A DNA stretch of 64,000 nt from contig JAYEVK010000219.1 in the NCBI GenBank assembly GCA_036346275.1, positions 1 through 64,000 on the forward strand. The letters are read 5' to 3'. How positions within the stretch are numbered: position 1 is the first letter of the stretch; every line of letters starts with the position of its first letter. Under the pieces are notes generated by a model. It did not search any database and had not been told where the DNA came from. It saw only the letters and a list, made by a program, of their open reading frames with translations. The position numbers and the translations under genes were made by a program. Shown here in pieces: positions 60,193-64,000 of this stretch. The DNA is from Otatea glauca. Its lineage: Eukaryota > Streptophyta > Magnoliopsida > Poales > Poaceae.

Positions 60193-63075
60193 CTAAGAGC
60201 TCTCCTGGAACGACAGCGAACGAGACAACGCTGCTGGATTCGCCTGTAAAACACGAGCAGGATGAGCATCTGACGTCTGGCCCTTGCTCTCACCCTTGGA
60301 TTGGAAAGGCTTGAAGATGCCAGGGTCCCCAGGTTTTATGCCCAGAGTGGCCCATATCGAACTCTTTGCTGCCTCATCAGGATCATCGATCCGGAGCGTC
60401 TTAGGAACCCACAGTGATTTCTCCTTCTCTTCCTCGTTCAGAGGATTGGAGTCCCTGGAATGTTTCCCCAGAGTAGGAGACCCATTGCCTGTACAGCTGC
60501 TGTTGCTTGACGATGATGGTGATATACATCCGTTGGTTCTGATCCCCGGAATGTGCCATGGAGTGGCTGGCCAGCTTGACAAGCAACCCCAAAGAGCAGG
60601 TGGCACAAGAGGATATGGAAATGCTGGTGCAGAAAGTCGCGAGGCTGACATCATGGGAGAGTTCATCCATGGAGCTGAACTAGTACTGCAGCTTTCTGAC
60701 AGAGAAGCCGACTCCGACATACCTCTACCTGGCACCATTACAGGGAGGTGGTTCCATCCTATGCTCCAAGGGTACATGAAAGGAGCTCCAAGGTAATACG
60801 GCGGCACTGGGCCAACTCCATTATAATAAACTGGTGTGCCATTCTGATCAGTGTGGGCTGTGTTTTCCTGTAACCGGTTGTATGATGTGATTGAAGACAC
60901 GCAAGAGTTATCTTCCCTACTTTCAATCATTGGTACTGATCCAGCATTGGCTACATTCTGCTCCTCAATGTTCAGCACTGATGCCATCGATTCACAAAGT
61001 GGCACCTCAGGCCCAAATTTGAGAACTGTTTCATTTCTACTGATTGGTTGTATCGGAATAGAAGGCGGAGATGCAAGGGCTTCAGGGATCACTGTCTTAG
61101 AGATGTCCACTCTGGACCCCATCAAACAGTCAGGGGCCATCAACAAGTGACGGTAGTGCAACGATGAATTCTTACTTTTGCGCCTCCCAGCACCAACAGG
61201 TACATTCCTCATAGTCCCCCCTGCAGTCCAATACCTTTGGCAATTTTTACAGAAGTGCCTAGGTTGATTAACATTGTAGTTGTTGTAATAACAAAACTTT
61301 GTATCCAAGCTGTTGCACCGAGGGCAAGGTAGAAGCTTATCTGGCTTCTTAAGTATCTTATCCTGCCCTGATTCGTCATTTGCTGTCTTCTCATTCTCCT
61401 CCTTTGGGTTTGATGCTGCTTTATCTTCAGCATTGCCAATCTGGTCCTGATCTTCTTTCTTACGGTCCGAGGTACATGAACTATCTGGTTCTGCATTTTC
61501 TTTCGCTTGTGGTGCGTCAACCTTCATTTCATTGTCTTCTTTCTCTAGAGGTGCATCAACCTTCATTTCGCTATCTTCTTTCTCTTGTGACACACCAACC
61601 TTCATTTCATTATCATCTTTGTCTTCTGTTTCTTTGTGTTGATCCTATAAGATTGCAACATGACATACTTTCAAAAGAGTACTTCAATTCAAACAAAACT
61701 GCAGTTGTAATATTACATCTAACAGCAGGAAGAACATTATGTTTGCCCAGATGCGCCAACTGGTCTAAAACATGCTAAAAAAACCTACATCATGCCTGAA
61801 TAGTTCAACCAAAAAGATTAAGGAAAACAACAACAGTAATTTAGATCAACTATAGTTTCTTACTCAGCTTTGTGTGTCCTTTTCAAAGGAGAGCATTAGC
61901 AAACAAATAATAATTAGCCTATCGGTTATGTTGTTGCTCCGAACATAGCAAGCTTGGAAACATTAAGTCATCAACTACTTGGCAAATAACAAAGAACATA
62001 GAAAGTAAGTTCAAACTTGGTAAGATAGGGTTAAGAAATCTGCAGAAATCCATCACGTGACTCAAGTCCAGCTGCTCGAACCCAAATTTGATCAGCTTTA
62101 GCCTACTCCATACACAGCGTGTGCCGTGGTACGTTGCTTGGGTCGCACAACGACAAAGCCCAATAATCGACGAAAGACGAGTAAAAATCTTCAGCAGATT
62201 TCTCTTTAATCCTTTTGCTCACATAATCCCTGCACAGCTTCGTCTCATTTCTCCTCGGTGCACTATCATAAGATCTGCTACACCGACTTTCTCTGCCCGT
62301 TTTTCCCTTTAACAAAATCAAGGCACCGTGTTCCTGGTCTTAAAGAGAAGCCCTAAGTGACCACTATTGGGCAAATGAAAGTGAAAAGGCCATGGAAGGA
62401 CCACCACATGCTTAAAAGAATCTAGATTTTGCCTGGATTCTTACTTTGCACTTCTAAGTGATAGCCACTTTTGAGGAGGCAACTAGCAAGGATGTTAACA
62501 CCCAACCAACTATGCTATCTAGATTAGCATCACGGCAAGGTACAGTTAGTGCCCCCGCGAACCCCACGGATAGGAAATCTTTTGTAGCACCTTATTTGGA
62601 CTCAAAGATAGAGCCCAAATCGAAGAAACCGACATCACATGGTGTACGGCCAAAGGGTTTTATCCTTATTCTTGGGCCTATCCACTCCGAAATCCAAACC
62701 GAATTTTGTCACGCCCTCCCTTGATCAGCATGCACATCCTAACGCTTATATAAACCTTGAATTCACCCTCTTGTCAATTTCAACTACTCAACTCTAAACA
62801 TGGTGAGATGAGGAGTCCTTTTTAAATTTTACACGGTAAACTGAGGAACATGTATATTGAAATTGCCCATCGAACAAAAGCGTCTCCTTTTCTTTCTCCT
62901 CTCCACAAGCAGAAACCTCTCATGAAGTACGCATGATTAAGCTAACCTTATCAGCCTCCGGCTCAGCGTCCGCTGGCGCCGGTGGCTGCAACTCCAACGG
63001 CCCAGGCGTGGCCTCCGGAACCAACGGGATCACCCGCCCGAAGAGCTTTATACCCGGATCCTTCTGATCCGACAT
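60193..63075 (-). CDS. CDF-type Dof zinc-finger transcription factor
   Basis: Two exons on the minus strand: 63075-62947 and 61644-60193; intron of 1302 bp, GT-AG; 526 residues. The N-terminus has GIKLFGRVIPL, the conserved CDF motif linked to TOPLESS-type repression in Arabidopsis CDF1. An acidic repeat region follows (three imperfect 14-residue EKEDNEMKVDAP units, about residues 52-93). The Dof finger has Cys150, Cys153, Cys175 and Cys178 (CPRC, then 21 residues, then CKNC), which binds AAAG sites. The C-terminal SLWVPKTLRIDDPDEAAKSS (from about 453) is the FKF1/GI-interaction motif, and PAALSRSLSFQESS ends the protein. CDFs are nuclear clock-output regulators of flowering and nitrogen or stress responses. 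The start at 63075 begins MSDQKDPG, typical of CDFs. Which CDF this is cannot be fixed here. Confidence 0.96.
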
Positions 63076-63180
63076 CCTCGATCCCACCCGCGAACCCAGC
63101 AAGAACACGCAAGCTGCTGCTGCCTCCTGTCGAAGCCGAGCGAAGCGGCGAGAGAGAGCAACGGAGCTGGAGACCTGACG

Positions 63181-63206
63181 AGAGAGAGAGAGAGAGAGAG
63201 AGAGAG
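63181..63206. repeat. (AG)13 microsatellite in the Dof gene leader
   Basis: Thirteen AG units on the plus strand (CT on the transcribed strand of the minus-strand gene). It lies about 105-130 bp upstream of the ATG and just downstream of the TATA box, so it covers the likely transcription start. CT-rich leaders are common in plant genes. Confidence 0.95.
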
Positions 63207-63212
63207 GCTAAT

Positions 63213-63222
63213 GGATATATAG
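63213..63222 (-). promoter_or_regulatory. TATA box of the Dof gene
   Basis: Minus-strand CTATATATCC, about 140 bp before the ATG at 63075, predicts a start within or next to the microsatellite. Confidence 0.65.
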
Positions 63223-64000
63223 CTCCCACCCTACTCCTTCATGGGAATGGGAAAAAAGCAGGGGAATTTGAGAGAGAGACTTCTTATTAAGAGTGGGTTA
63301 ATGCGCGCGTGTCCTCAACTTTTTTAATAATTACAAATATATCCCAAGTATCATTCTTGTCCTAGATAAATTCAGTCTATCGTATGACTATTTGTCCACT
63401 CACCGCAGTGGTGGACACAGATTAAATAGAAAGTCGATACTTGAAAGTGAATGAATTTCATAAGAAAAAAGTGACCAATTACGTGCTCAAAACACTTGCT
63501 AGGCCTATTGTCTATTATTTTCTCCGTAGACTCGTGAAACTGAAGAGGTGGGTAAGGCCCATACCAGGTCTCGCTGTGCTCCTCCCTAGCTCATCAGAAG
63601 TTACAACAAAACGTTTTCTCTTTTTTTCTCGAAAAGTGTCAAGAAGAGAAAAGAAGGTATACTTAAAAATGATTTGTTAATTAGCAAGGACTACACAATT
63701 ATTTGGTGCAGAATTCCTCTGTCTCACTCAAAACATCAGCTTAATCCTTTCTCACACCACTGAAAAAACTTGGCACAAGTGGCTTAATACGCATATCCTG
63801 TCGATGGTAGCTACCAGTTCACACAATAGTCTCACCCAATGACCCAATACAAACGTATGTCTGCAGTTTTAATAATCAAGCTTTGAATTGCAAGAGGTAA
63901 CGCAGCGACGGCTGCCTTAAGCCGCGGCATCGGCACATGACATACACAAACTCTAGCACTGCGGCCGTAGTTTTTACCACCGAAGGGGGATGTGCCCGCA
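63223..64000. other. upstream region of the Dof gene to window end
   Basis: Promoter and intergenic sequence. The only longer ORF (79 codons, 63441-63680) has no recognisable domain. GC content rises in the last 100 bp, possibly the edge of another gene or element outside the window. Confidence 0.45.

Noticed and set aside
1..64000. CRISPR arrays, operons, prokaryotic terminators, rRNA or tRNA genes
   Set aside because: None seen; the tandem array at 30785-32330 has no unique spacers and belongs to a plant retrotransposon. The tRNA-like boxes at 12671-12733 belong to a SINE.

Overview
The window is nuclear DNA of a flowering plant, almost certainly a grass (Poaceae; Oryza-like is an inference, not proven). 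Reasons: spliced genes with GT-AG introns, GC-rich first exons, Stowaway, hAT and TRIM miniature elements, a tRNA-derived SINE, Ty1/copia and Ty3/gypsy remnants, and a complete 15-kb Tat-type Ty3/gypsy retrotransposon. There are no prokaryotic or organellar features.

Five host genes can be modelled. (1) 6834-16279 (+): a 16-exon type I membrane protein with a cysteine-rich lumenal domain and a C-terminal YGTM tyrosine motif, resembling ATG27/MRH proteins. (2) 16839-18636 (-): a four-exon class III peroxidase of the AtPRX9 type. (3) 47054-49068 (+): a second class III peroxidase with the same intron plan. (4) 55248-59488 (+): Mediator subunit MED27, with a GC-AG sixth intron. (5) 60193-63075 (-): a CDF-type Dof transcription factor, convergent with MED27.

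Region by region: 1-2964 is the 5' part of a gypsy element on the minus strand (protease and gag remnants, one LTR; pol lies to the left). 2965-6800 is intergenic with small repeats and hAT-like debris. 6834-18672 holds genes 1 and 2, whose tails converge; introns of gene 1 carry a 60-bp perfect tandem duplication, a SINE with target-site duplication, a TRIM-like element and a Stowaway MITE. 18700-28700 is a MITE-rich spacer including a hAT MITE nested inside a Stowaway, a hairpin MITE and a solo LTR. 28708-43856 is one intact-boundary LTR retrotransposon with a perfect 5-bp target duplication (ccatg), gag-pol on the minus strand, an antisense ORF on the plus strand with its own TATA box, and a compound satellite-like array. 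43857-47000 is intergenic. After peroxidase 2 come a 1.75-kb hAT element with an 8-bp target duplication and a decayed copia element, then MED27 and the Dof gene.

The two peroxidases share exon lengths (192 and 166 bp for exons 2 and 3) and are probably old duplicates pushed apart by transposons. No unified novel multi-gene system is evident. The least ordinary content is the retrotransposon's antisense ORF and patterned 53/80-bp array, plus several element boundaries that can be read exactly from the sequence. Exon coordinates were assigned by eye from reading frames and splice sites.
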